Shown: positions 47,439 through 56,055 of the stretch, piece by piece | How the letters are laid out: every line of letters begins with the position of its first letter | Position numbering within the stretch: position 1 is the first letter of the stretch | Assembly (NCBI GenBank): GCA_963716925.1 | Contig: CAVQUX010000011.1 | Span: 1-64,000, forward strand | Direction of reading: 5' to 3' | Length of the DNA: 64,000 nt | Origin: DAISKN01 sp963716925 | GTDB taxonomy: Bacteria > Acidobacteriota > Vicinamibacteria > Marinacidobacterales > SMYC01 | The notes under the pieces: model-generated | What the model saw: only the letters and a program-made list of their open reading frames with translations | What the model was told of the DNA's origin: nothing | Databases searched by the model: none | Program-made: the position numbers and the translations under genes

Positions 47439-47828
47439 ATGAGCGGACGTCGTCTCGCGCCGTGCCCGGACAAGCCGAACTGCGTGTCCACGCAAGCGAC
47501 GGACGCGGCGAAGCGCATGCCGGCCCTCGGATTCCAGGGAGAGAGCGAGCCCGTCCGAGCGGCGATCCTGGACGTACTCGCGCGCGAGCCGCGCGCCCGG
47601 GTGGTTGCGGCGGAAGCGGACTACATCCACGCGGAGTTCACGACGCTCCTCCTCCGGTTCGTCGACGACGTGGAGTTCTCGATCGACCCGGGCGCGAAGC
47701 GCGTCGATTTTCGTTCCGCCTCGCGAGTCGGCCATTCGGACCTCGGAACCAACCGCCGGCGGATGGAGAGCCTCTCCCAGAAGCTCGAAGGCCGGGCCGG
47801 GCTCAAACGCCTCCGACCGGCCGGCTGA
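47439..47828 (+). CDS. DUF1499 family protein
   Basis: 129 residues. LAPCPDKPNCVSTQATDAAKRMPAL is the diagnostic N-terminus. ILDVLAREPRARVVAAEADYIHAEFTTLLLRFVDDVEFSIDPGAKRVDFRSASRVGHSDLGTNRRRMESL follows. Function unknown. Thirteen bases after the dehydrogenase stop, so probably co-transcribed. Confidence 0.88.
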   Translation: MSGRRLAPCPDKPNCVSTQATDAAKRMPALGFQGESEPVRAAILDVLAREPRARVVAAEADYIHAEFTTLLLRFVDDVEFSIDPGAKRVDFRSASRVGHSDLGTNRRRMESLSQKLEGRAGLKRLRPAG

Positions 47829-48100
47829 GGGAAATTCCGGAGTCGACCCCACGGTTTTCGTGAGGGACATCGACTTCATCGAAAGGGAGATCCGGTACAC
47901 CGAAACGAAACAAGGCCCTCGAAGCCCTTTTCCCTGGCCCCACCTTCTCCTCGGTCGAATCCACCCGCGGATTCCGTTTTGGCACGGGCGTGGAAGAAAC
48001 CCACGTAAATAAGGTGAAAGATATGTGGGGAATCACCATCTCAGAAGGTGGCAGCCACTTGTTAAGTCGTTGATTCGTACAGGGATACAAAAATTATTCG

Positions 48101-48129
48101 TTGACAGGTATGGGGAAAATGATTAGGCT
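48101..48129 (+). promoter_or_regulatory. Sigma-70-type promoter
   Basis: TTGACA (48101-48106), 17-bp spacer, TAGGCT (48124-48129), about 80 bases before the next gene. The 47829-48100 stretch before it has no supported gene. Confidence 0.55.
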
Positions 48130-48208
48130 TTCTCTACCCAACCTGCCCCACGATCTAGATCACGGAAGACTCGGCGACTCGCGGACGAGGCGCCGGTGGG
48201 AGGTTGCG

Positions 48209-48919
48209 ATGTACACGCACAAGTCACAGGCCGAACAGGTCGAAAGGACCGTCGCGGCGACGGCTCCGAACGCGCTCCAGGTGGTTTGCTTCTCGACCTA
48301 CGTTTCCGACCCGGTTCGCCAGGAACCGCGGCATCGCGACGCCCGTAACTTCCTCCTGGCGCTCCGGGGAGAGCGGATCGAGGGGGAGTCGAAGATCCCC
48401 GTTGGAAACGAGGAGCGCCGTCTCTCCTCCACCAACGCCAACGATTCGATCGACTGGTTCGGCGAGATGGTCGCGCGCTATCTGGCTGACAACGACTTTC
48501 CGCGGCGGTTGGCGCTCGTTCCCGTTCCCACCTCACGCACCACTCTCGAGTCGAGCGCCGGCCCCTGGACGTCCCTTCTCGCGATCTCCATCGCATCGAA
48601 CGGGCTCGAGGAAGCGGACATCGTGGATGCTCTGCGGTGGAGGAATCCCCTGTCCCCGCCGGGCCACCGTTCCTCGACCGCCGCCGAGCTCTTCGAGAAC
48701 CTCGCCGTGACCCGCAAGCTCGACCCCGCGGTGCCCGTGGTCCTCGTCGATTACCTGTACACCTCGAGCGCCACGCTGCGCGCCTGCGCCGGCCGGCTGC
48801 GGGAGCAAGGGTTGTCGGTTCCTCTCGCGGCCTGCGCGGGACGCACGACGGATCAAGCGGTCCACGGAGCTTTCACCGTCGTGGTGGGCGAAGTCTCGGC
48901 CTTCGAGCCCGGCCACTGA
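48209..48919 (+). CDS. Phosphoribosyltransferase-like protein
   Basis: Intact, 236 residues from ATG 48209, with GGGAGG upstream. ALQVVCFSTYVSDP and LALVPVPTSRTTLE lead to VPVVLVDYLYTSSATLRACAGRLREQGLSVPLAACAGRT. The segment aligns with the PRPP loop of ComF-type proteins (normally DDVxTTGAT), here altered to DYLYTSSAT. Loss of the second acidic residue suggests reduced or different PRPP binding. Role unknown, perhaps competence or nucleotide linked. Confidence 0.6.
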   Translation: MYTHKSQAEQVERTVAATAPNALQVVCFSTYVSDPVRQEPRHRDARNFLLALRGERIEGESKIPVGNEERRLSSTNANDSIDWFGEMVARYLADNDFPRRLALVPVPTSRTTLESSAGPWTSLLAISIASNGLEEADIVDALRWRNPLSPPGHRSSTAAELFENLAVTRKLDPAVPVVLVDYLYTSSATLRACAGRLREQGLSVPLAACAGRTTDQAVHGAFTVVVGEVSAFEPGH

Positions 48920-48982
48920 GTTCTCCGTCGGCTTCGCGGTTGCGGTAAGCTTCTCGAGCACTCTTCCAAGGAGCGGCTCGAG

Positions 48983-50422
48983 ATGAATTCGATTTACAAG
49001 CAATACATCGGCGGCGTCTGGGCGGAGGCGTCGAACGGCAAGACCTGGGACGTCGTCAACCCCGCGACCGAAGAGACCGTCGCCACCGTACCCTTCGGAA
49101 ACGAGAACGACTGCCTCGTCGCGCTCGATGCCGCCGAGAGCGCCTTCCCCTCCTGGTCCGGCTCGACCGCCTATGAGCGCGGGTCCTATCTTCGCCGAAT
49201 CTCGGACGGGATCCGCGAGCGCGTCGACCGACTCGCGGAAGTCACCGTTCGAGAGAGCGGCAAGCCCCTGGCGCAGGCGAAAGGGGAATGGCAGGTGGCC
49301 GCGGATCTCTTCGAATGGTACTCGGAGGAGGGGAAGAGAGCTTACGGCCGCACGATACCCTCGCGTCGAGCTTCCAAACGGATGATGGTGCTGCGCCAGC
49401 CGATAGGCGTCGTGGGGGTCATCACCGCCTGGAACTTCCCCGCCTACAATCCGGTGCGCGCCTGGGCGGCCGCGCTCGCCGCAGGTTGCACCGTCGTCGC
49501 CCGTCCCTCGGAGCTCACTCCGCTCACGGCGATGGAGATCGTGAACCTGGCCCACGAAGTCGGGCTTCCGAAAGGGGTGTTGAACCTCGTCAACGGAGAG
49601 CCCGGCGGCATCGGCCAGGCCTTTCTCGATTCCCCTCTATGCCGGAAGATCAGCTTCACCGGGAGCGTCCGGGTGGGAAGGATCCTGATGGATGGGGCCT
49701 CGCGAACGTTTACCCGCTTGTCGCTCGAGCTCGGGGGCAACGCTCCCGTCCTCGTCTTCCCCGACGCGGATCTCGAGGCCCTCGCCAAGTCCGCGGTCGC
49801 CGCGAAGTTCCGGAACGCCGGTCAGGTCTGCGTATCCCCCCAGCGTTTTCTCGTGCACCGGACGCGCGCGGAGGAGTTCTCCGAGCGGCTCGCCCCCCAG
49901 GTGCGGGCGCTCAAGCTGGGCGACGGGTTCGATCCCGCGACCGAAGTGGGACCGATGATCAACGCCGCGCAGAGGGATCGGGTCGAAGCGCTGGTGATGG
50001 ACGCGCGCGCGAAGGGCGTCGAGGTGCTCGCGGGAGGCGGAAGACCGGCGGAGCGGGCGCGAGGTTATTTCTTCGAGCCCACGGTGCTCGCCGGCGTCCA
50101 GCCGGAGATGAGGGTTTTCGAGGAAGAGATCTTCGGCCCCGTTCTTCCCGTATCGTCCTTCTCGGACGTGGACGAAGCCATCGCCGAAGCCAACCGCACC
50201 GACTACGGTCTCGCCGCATACCTCTGGACCAACGATCTCAAGACCTCGATCCGCTGCTACGAAGGGCTTCACTTCGGCATGGTGGGTGTGAACGAATGGG
50301 CGCCGCAGGCGGCCGAAGCCCCGTTCCCGGGCTGGAAGCACAGCGGTCTCGGCGCGGAGTCGGGGGCCGAGGGTCTCGAGGAGTACCTGGAGAAGAAGCT
50401 CGTCGCCATCGGAAGCCTCTAG
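48983..50422 (+). CDS. gabD: NAD(P)-dependent succinate-semialdehyde-type dehydrogenase
   Basis: Intact, 479 residues, AAGGAG upstream. VITAWNFPAYNPVRAWAAALAAGCTVVARPSE (cofactor), FTGSVRVGRILMDGA, LSLELGGNAPVLVF (catalytic Glu) and NAGQVCVSPQRFLVH (catalytic Cys). GPMINAAQRDRVEAL and the C-terminal GVNEWAPQAAEAPFPGWKHSGLGAESG place it in the GabD-like aldehyde dehydrogenases. The exact aldehyde is not certain. Confidence 0.9.
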   Translation: MNSIYKQYIGGVWAEASNGKTWDVVNPATEETVATVPFGNENDCLVALDAAESAFPSWSGSTAYERGSYLRRISDGIRERVDRLAEVTVRESGKPLAQAKGEWQVAADLFEWYSEEGKRAYGRTIPSRRASKRMMVLRQPIGVVGVITAWNFPAYNPVRAWAAALAAGCTVVARPSELTPLTAMEIVNLAHEVGLPKGVLNLVNGEPGGIGQAFLDSPLCRKISFTGSVRVGRILMDGASRTFTRLSLELGGNAPVLVFPDADLEALAKSAVAAKFRNAGQVCVSPQRFLVHRTRAEEFSERLAPQVRALKLGDGFDPATEVGPMINAAQRDRVEALVMDARAKGVEVLAGGGRPAERARGYFFEPTVLAGVQPEMRVFEEEIFGPVLPVSSFSDVDEAIAEANRTDYGLAAYLWTNDLKTSIRCYEGLHFGMVGVNEWAPQAAEAPFPGWKHSGLGAESGAEGLEEYLEKKLVAIGSL

Positions 50423-50436
50423 CGGCCGCGAAAAGC

Positions 50437-50829
50437 TCAGGGAATCAGCTGGAACGAGCCGTTCCCCAGCAGGCCCTGCACCGCATCGACGTCGGACGGA
50501 TCGAAGCTGACTCCCGTCAGGAAGCCGACGATTTCCCTCAACGGCTCGAACCTCTCGGCGCACCACACGATTCGCGCCGAGATCGAAAGGACGTCCCTCC
50601 GAAGACGATTCTCGATCGAAAGACCGACGTAGACGCCCACGGGAAGGCCCCGGTTGGTGATGATGCAGCTGCCCGTCGCCGAGATGTTGGAGATGATTCC
50701 GAAGACCGGCCGCCGATCGGTAAGGGGCGGGGAGTGGAGGCGCACCCCGATCGTCGAAAGCGGCAGGAACCGCGGAGCCTGATCCGCGTGCTCCGTCCCG
50801 GCATCGGAAACGACGCTCTCGGCGCTCAT
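50437..50829 (-). CDS. PilZ-domain-like protein
   Basis: 130 residues from ATG 50829. FGIISNISATGSCIIT is the core of a PilZ-type fold (N-x-S-x-x-G), followed by VYVGLSIENRLRRDVLSISARIVWC. The upstream arginine motif (RxxxR) that binds c-di-GMP is weak (DRRPVFG), so nucleotide binding is uncertain. Convergent with the aldehyde dehydrogenase. Confidence 0.6.
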   Translation of the reverse strand: MSAESVVSDAGTEHADQAPRFLPLSTIGVRLHSPPLTDRRPVFGIISNISATGSCIITNRGLPVGVYVGLSIENRLRRDVLSISARIVWCAERFEPLREIVGFLTGVSFDPSDVDAVQGLLGNGSFQLIP

Positions 50830-50966
50830 GGCGTTGTGATTCGACGGCGCCTGAATAACGGGGGGATCGGATCCAGTCTGCCTGCCGCTCCCGGGTCCGT
50901 CAACCCCCCCGCCTCCCGGCACGGCGTGGTTGATCTCGCAATCGGTAGGCTGCTAGCCTCTCTTTC

Positions 50967-51335
50967 ATGGTGCCCAACCGAACGTCGTTATTGATCTGGA
51001 TCCTGGGCTTGCTCGCGATCTCCTGCTCCGAGGCGAAGAAAGCCCCTCCTCCGCAACCCGAGGTGGAGGCCCTTCTCAAACAGCGCGCCGAGACCGAGAA
51101 GCGCGAGGCCGAGGCCGACGTGAACCCGAAGCTCGGTGTCACGGTGACCTGGACGATACAGTCCGTGGAAGTGCGTCCCCAGCCCGCGAACGAGACGGAG
51201 CCCTACCTCGGAACCATCAAGTTCGTGATCGAGAGCCAGACCCCCGAGCTCGATGGAGTGGCGACGGAGCGGCTGGAGAGGAGCTACGAGTATGCCTGGG
51301 ATCCCGCTACGGGATCCTGGCTGCCGAAGTACTAG
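50967..51335 (+). CDS. Small lipoprotein
   Basis: 122 residues. Signal MVPNRTSLLIWILGLLAISC with lipobox Cys. A charged helical linker (EVEALLKQRAETEKREAEADVNPKLG) and a beta-rich domain (VTVTWTIQSVEVRPQ; YLGTIKFVIESQT) follow. No family recognised. Confidence 0.7.
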   Translation: MVPNRTSLLIWILGLLAISCSEAKKAPPPQPEVEALLKQRAETEKREAEADVNPKLGVTVTWTIQSVEVRPQPANETEPYLGTIKFVIESQTPELDGVATERLERSYEYAWDPATGSWLPKY

Positions 51336-51366
51336 CCCGCGACCGCTCGCGAACCGAGGCGGCGGC

Positions 51367-51792
51367 TCAGCGACCGGTTTTCAGCAGATCGCGAATCTCG
51401 CCGAGGAGCTTGACCTCCGCGGGCGGCTCGGACGGCGGCGCCGCTTCCTGTTTCGCCCGAAGGCGGTTCATCGCGCGAACCACGAGGAATATCGCCGCCG
51501 CGACAAGGACGAAGTCCAGGACGTGGTTGACGAAGAGCCCGTACTTGATCACCGGGGCCCCCGCGGCTTCGGCCGCTTCGAGCGAGGCATGGGAAGTCTC
51601 GCCGAGGTTGATGAACAGCTGGCTGAAGTCCATGTTCCCGGTGAGAAGCCCGATGGGCGGCATGATGACGTCGTTCACCAGCGAAGTGACGATCTTGCCG
51701 AAGGCCGCGCCGATGATGATCCCCACCGCCATGTCCGCCACGTTGCCCTTCATGGCGAACTCGCGAAACTCCTTGAGCCAGTTTCCAATCAT
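51367..51792 (-). CDS. mscL: Large-conductance mechanosensitive channel MscL
   Basis: 141 residues from ATG 51792. WLKEFREFAMKGNVADMAVGIIIGAAFGKIVTSLVNDVIMPPIGLLTG is the gate helix, and FVNHVLDFVLVAAAIFLVVRAMNRLRAKQE is TM2 and the start of the cytoplasmic helix. The C-terminal bundle EVKLLGEIRDLLK is intact. Releases solutes on hypo-osmotic shock. Confidence 0.95.
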   Translation of the reverse strand: MIGNWLKEFREFAMKGNVADMAVGIIIGAAFGKIVTSLVNDVIMPPIGLLTGNMDFSQLFINLGETSHASLEAAEAAGAPVIKYGLFVNHVLDFVLVAAAIFLVVRAMNRLRAKQEAAPPSEPPAEVKLLGEIRDLLKTGR

Positions 51793-51957
51793 TAGATAAC
51801 CTCCGCCTCCGCAGGATGCCGGTCCGAGAGCTTCCTCCAGCCCTCGATCCGTCGATTCGTTTCCGAAAGCCAATAACTTGCGCTCAACGGGCGCCGGTTG
51901 CAAGTGCCAAATCCGGCGCGGATAATGGGATTACTCCGGAAATCCGAGCGACTTTCC

Positions 51958-53481
51958 ATGAAACCAGGCAAATTTCTGGCGGCCTGCCTCCTCGTCTGCT
52001 CCCTGGCGAGCGCCTGGAGCCCCGAGGACGACGTCAAACCTCCGCTGCTCCCCAAGGACGGCGAGGCGGTGCTGCTCTTTCTTCTCGACAACTCCGCGAG
52101 CCTGCCGCCGCTCGATCCCGAGGTCCAGAGGCGGGAGGCCATCGAGAAGATCTACTCGTTCCTTCAGGGACAGCCCTACCGACTGGTTCTCTTCGGCGGC
52201 CGGAAGGAGGTCTTCATCGACTCGCCGCAGTACTACCGGAACAACGGGAAGTGGACCGACTTCTACTTCGCGTTCGAGGCGGCGCAGGAGCTGACCAGGG
52301 AGTATCCCGCCGGGACGAAGTTCAAGTGGATCCTCATCACCGACGGCAAGAACGACCCCTCTCCCGAGGAGTGGGCCGACCAGCAGGTCCCCCCGGGCGC
52401 CGACCTCAGGACCTTCTCCGGCGATCGGACCATCGAGCTCCTGACGCGGATCCGCCAGCCCCTGTACGCGATCGTGATCGGCCAGGACGTGGACCTCGCG
52501 CTCATCCAGAGAATGGTGGTCGCCGCCAACGGCGAGATGGCCGCGAGCGAGTACGCCCAGGGAATCGCGGACTTCTTCGCCGATGATGGAATGCTCCTCC
52601 GCCGATTCATCTTTCGCCTGGAGGAAGACGAAGGGCTCGAAGAGATTCAGCCCGTGGTGACGCGGATCGCGACACCGGCCAGTCCCAAGGTCGAGCTCTA
52701 CATCGCCGGCTCTCTCATCGTTGCCGTCGCGATGCTCGTCTCCGTCGGAGTCCGGTCGTTCCCCGGTGCGGGGGACAGAGAAGTCGTGGAGCTTCGCATC
52801 GGGGAGCCGGTCCAGGTCGCGGTCGACCGGCTGCGAAGGCTCTCCTCGGACGTCCCCGCGTGGAGCTGGAAGGGGCTGTCTCTGGTGGAGTCGTCGAAGA
52901 GCGCCGTCGCCATGTTCACCGCCCAGGAGGATTCGGTGGCGCTTCCCCCCGCGGGCTTCGCTCTGGACGGTCTCGATCCGACTTCTTCGGCGCTCATCGC
53001 CATGCCGCTTCCGGCGCTCGGAGAACGGCTCGAAGCCCTGGCGAGAGAAGGAAACAAGGACGAGCAGATCTACGCCCTGAACCTCGAGTACGTGTCCAAG
53101 GACATGGAGGAGCCGCGGGTGGAGCGGCTTCTCACGAGCTCGCCCGCCGAGAGGAAGAAGCTCTCGGCGAACGATTTTCTTCGCGCCAAGGTCCACCTGC
53201 TGCACAACGAGAAGCTCCGAAGGAAGCTCACCGGCTCCTGCGTCGTCTCGAAGATCTACGGCCTCAACGCTCAGGAGCAGGAGCTCCGGCCGGGAAGCAA
53301 GATCCAGCTCGGGCGCTACGAGTTCCGCATCGACGAGCTCACCAGGGGCGGCCGGAAGGATTTCCGGCTCGGGCTCAGCTACGAGAGAGTGCCCTCCCCG
53401 CTTTTCTTGAAACGACTCGTGCCCGGTAGGATCCAGCGCGCGCTTCGCCTGCGCCGGAGCCACGAGCGCGTCGTTCGTTGA
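51958..53481 (+). CDS. Secreted/membrane vWA-like protein
   Basis: Intact, 507 residues. Signal MKPGKFLAACLLVCSLASA. The vWA-like domain starts AVLLFLLDNSASLPPLD (MIDAS-like DxSxS) and includes FKWILITDGKNDP. The single TM helix is VELYIAGSLIVAVAMLVSVGV. A cytoplasmic part of about 240 residues ends GSKIQLGRYEFRIDELT, which could be FHA-like. No characterised family recognised. 53 bases precede the HerA-like gene on the same strand, so a functional pair is likely. Confidence 0.65.
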   Translation: MKPGKFLAACLLVCSLASAWSPEDDVKPPLLPKDGEAVLLFLLDNSASLPPLDPEVQRREAIEKIYSFLQGQPYRLVLFGGRKEVFIDSPQYYRNNGKWTDFYFAFEAAQELTREYPAGTKFKWILITDGKNDPSPEEWADQQVPPGADLRTFSGDRTIELLTRIRQPLYAIVIGQDVDLALIQRMVVAANGEMAASEYAQGIADFFADDGMLLRRFIFRLEEDEGLEEIQPVVTRIATPASPKVELYIAGSLIVAVAMLVSVGVRSFPGAGDREVVELRIGEPVQVAVDRLRRLSSDVPAWSWKGLSLVESSKSAVAMFTAQEDSVALPPAGFALDGLDPTSSALIAMPLPALGERLEALAREGNKDEQIYALNLEYVSKDMEEPRVERLLTSSPAERKKLSANDFLRAKVHLLHNEKLRRKLTGSCVVSKIYGLNAQEQELRPGSKIQLGRYEFRIDELTRGGRKDFRLGLSYERVPSPLFLKRLVPGRIQRALRLRRSHERVVR

Positions 53482-53534
53482 GAAGCCCGCGACGCTAGAT
53501 CGGCCGGGCCGTTCCTGATAGCGTCTCCGGCACC

Positions 53535-55865
53535 GTGGCGTCCTTCGAGAAGCTGGGTGCGTTCTATCTGGGGCGGCCCTTCGATTCCGCGAAGGCCGCG
53601 CCGCGCGACGCGCCGCTCCTCTACGACGCGAAAGACCTCACCACCCACGGCCTCATCGTGGGGATGACGGGAAGCGGCAAGACGGGTCTCGCCGTCGTGC
53701 TCCTCGAGGAAGCCGCCCTCGACGGCATTCCTGCAATCGTCATCGACCCCAAGGGGGACATGGCGAACCTCGCTCTCCGGTTTCCCGATCTGCGGGCCGA
53801 GGACTTTCTTCCGTGGATCGAGCCGCGCGAAGCCCTGTCGCGGGGAATGACCGCGGAAGACCTCGCGCGGGAGACGGCGCGGATGTGGGAGCAGGGAATC
53901 GGGGAGTGGGGCCAGTCGAAGGACAGGATCCGCTCGCTCGTGGCCGCGGGCGCCGTCGACGTCTACACCCCCGGGAGCACGTCGGGGCGTCCCGTCGCCG
54001 CCTTTCGGAGCCTTCTGGCCCCGCCTCCGAGCCTGCTCCGCGACGAGGACGCGCTCCGCGAGAGAATCGTGAACGCCGTCTCCGGCCTTCTCGGTCTCGT
54101 CGGGATCGAAGCGGATCCGCTGACGAGCCGCGAGCACGTGCTCCTCTCGACCCTCCTCGACCGCGCCTGGCGCGGCGGAGAGGACGCGAGCCTCGAGAGC
54201 CTGCTTTCGGGGATCCAGTCGCCGCCGTTTTCGAAGCTCGGGGCGCTGGACCTCGAGAGCTTCTATCCAGAAAAAGATCGCTTTGCCCTCGCGGCGCGAC
54301 TCAACAGCCTCCTGGCGTCGCCGGCCTTCGCCGCCTGGCGCGAGGGAGAGCCCCTCGACGTCCAGCGCCTTCTCTACGGGAGCGACGGGCGTCCGCGGAC
54401 GGCGATCCTCTCGATCGCCCACCTCGGAGACCAAGCCCGCATGTTCTTCGTGACCCTCCTTCTGAACGAGGTCATCGGCTGGATGCGGGCGCAGGAAGGG
54501 ACCGGGAGCCTTCGAGCGATTCTCTACATGGACGAGATCTTCGGCTTCTTCCCCCCGGTTGCGGCGCCGCCCTCGAAGGCGCCGATGCTGACCTTGCTGA
54601 AGCAGGCGCGGGCCTCCGGTCTCGGCGTCGTTCTCGCGACGCAGAATCCGGTCGACCTCGACTACAAGGGTCTCGGCAATATCGGTACCTGGTTTCTCGG
54701 CCGGCTCCAGACGGTGCGGGATCGCGAACGGCTCATGGAAGGCCTCGCCTTGGCCTCCGGCGACTTCGCTCGAAAGAACATCGAAGAGATTCTGTCGTCC
54801 CTGGGACAGCGCGTTTTCCTCATGCAGAACGCGCACGAGGACGGACCAGTCGTTTTCCAGACCCGGTGGGCCATGTCCTACCTTCGAGGGCCGCTCACCC
54901 TCGAGCAGTTGAAGAAGCTCGGCGGCGGCTCGGTATCTGCACCGGTGCCCGCTCCTGAAGAGCCCGTCCGAGAGCCCGCACCCGTGAGTGGAGGTGATAG
55001 GCCGATTCTGCCGTCGTCGATCGCCGAGTGCTTTATCGGCTCCGAAGGCGCCGTCTATCGACCCGCGCTTCTCGCTACGGTGCAGGTTCACTACGTGGCC
55101 GCCTCACAAGGTGTCGACCACTGGGAGAAGGCGAGCTGGCTCGTGCCTTTGGAGGGACCGCAGGGCGAGCCCGAGTGGGGGAAGGGATCGGAGGCGGTCT
55201 CTCCGGCTGCACGCGAGCCCGATCCCGATGTCGCGTTCGCGGAGCTTCCGCCAGCCGCGGCGCGGCCGAAGAGCTACGCCGCCTGGGAGAAGTCTCTGAA
55301 AGATCATCTCTACCGGGAGCGCCGCCTGACGCTCTTCGAGTGCAAGCCGCTCCGGATGACGTCGCGACCGGGCGAAAGCGACGCCGACTTCCGCGCCCGG
55401 CTCTCGCACCGGCTCCGGGAGAAGCGTGACGAGGAGCGTGAGGCGCTCGCGAAACGCTTCGCTCCGGAGCTCGCCCGGGTCGAAGAGGCAATCCGCCGCG
55501 CGGAGGCGCGTGTCGAGCGGGAGTCCTCGGAGCGTTCGGGCCGAGCGCTCGATACCGCCGTGGATTTCGGGCTCACGCTGGCGGGCGCGCTCTTCGGACG
55601 GAAGCTCGGGAGCGTCACCAACGTGAAGCGGGCGACCCAAACGGCACGCTCCGCTTCCCGGACGTCGCGAGAGCACGGCGACGTAGTCCGAGCCGAAGCG
55701 GATCTCGCCGAGCAGAAGGAGAAGCTCGCTCGGCTCGAGGCCGAGCTCGCCGAGAAGACCGCGGCCCTCGCGGCAGGGACCGACGTCGAGATCCAGACCC
55801 TTTCGCTCGCACCCAGGAAATCCGACATTCGCGTCGAGCGCCTGGCTCTCGCCTGGCGCCGATGA
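53535..55865 (+). CDS. HerA/DUF87-type ATPase with coiled-coil C-terminus
   Basis: Intact, 776 residues, GTG start. Walker A GLIVGMTGSGKTGLAVVLLEEAALDGIPAIVIDPKGDMANLAL, Walker B AILYMDEIFGFFPP, sensor-type LKQARASGLGVVLATQNPVDLDYKGLGNIGTWFLGRLQT and QRVFLMQNAHED. This matches HerA-like translocase ATPases (DUF87/VirB4-type core). A 150-residue helical C-terminus (EREALAKRFAPELARVEEAIRRAEARVERE; EADLAEQKEKLARLEAELAEK) surrounds a Gly/Ala segment LTLAGALFGRKLG. It could act on DNA or on protein assemblies. Confidence 0.8.
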   Translation: MASFEKLGAFYLGRPFDSAKAAPRDAPLLYDAKDLTTHGLIVGMTGSGKTGLAVVLLEEAALDGIPAIVIDPKGDMANLALRFPDLRAEDFLPWIEPREALSRGMTAEDLARETARMWEQGIGEWGQSKDRIRSLVAAGAVDVYTPGSTSGRPVAAFRSLLAPPPSLLRDEDALRERIVNAVSGLLGLVGIEADPLTSREHVLLSTLLDRAWRGGEDASLESLLSGIQSPPFSKLGALDLESFYPEKDRFALAARLNSLLASPAFAAWREGEPLDVQRLLYGSDGRPRTAILSIAHLGDQARMFFVTLLLNEVIGWMRAQEGTGSLRAILYMDEIFGFFPPVAAPPSKAPMLTLLKQARASGLGVVLATQNPVDLDYKGLGNIGTWFLGRLQTVRDRERLMEGLALASGDFARKNIEEILSSLGQRVFLMQNAHEDGPVVFQTRWAMSYLRGPLTLEQLKKLGGGSVSAPVPAPEEPVREPAPVSGGDRPILPSSIAECFIGSEGAVYRPALLATVQVHYVAASQGVDHWEKASWLVPLEGPQGEPEWGKGSEAVSPAAREPDPDVAFAELPPAAARPKSYAAWEKSLKDHLYRERRLTLFECKPLRMTSRPGESDADFRARLSHRLREKRDEEREALAKRFAPELARVEEAIRRAEARVERESSERSGRALDTAVDFGLTLAGALFGRKLGSVTNVKRATQTARSASRTSREHGDVVRAEADLAEQKEKLARLEAELAEKTAALAAGTDVEIQTLSLAPRKSDIRVERLALAWRR

Positions 55866-56055
55866 ACGGAATTCCATAAACGGACCGCGCGGCTTCCCGC
55901 ACTGCATCGGGGTCCGGGTCCGTGCCTGGCGGGGCTTTCGGTCGTGGCCGCGTAACGACGTCGCCCGCACGATCCATCCCGGGGACGAAGGACCATGGTT
56001 GCGCCTCGCTGCGCCGGAGTCGTTCGCACTTCCGGCAGAAGAGTAGACTAGCCGG

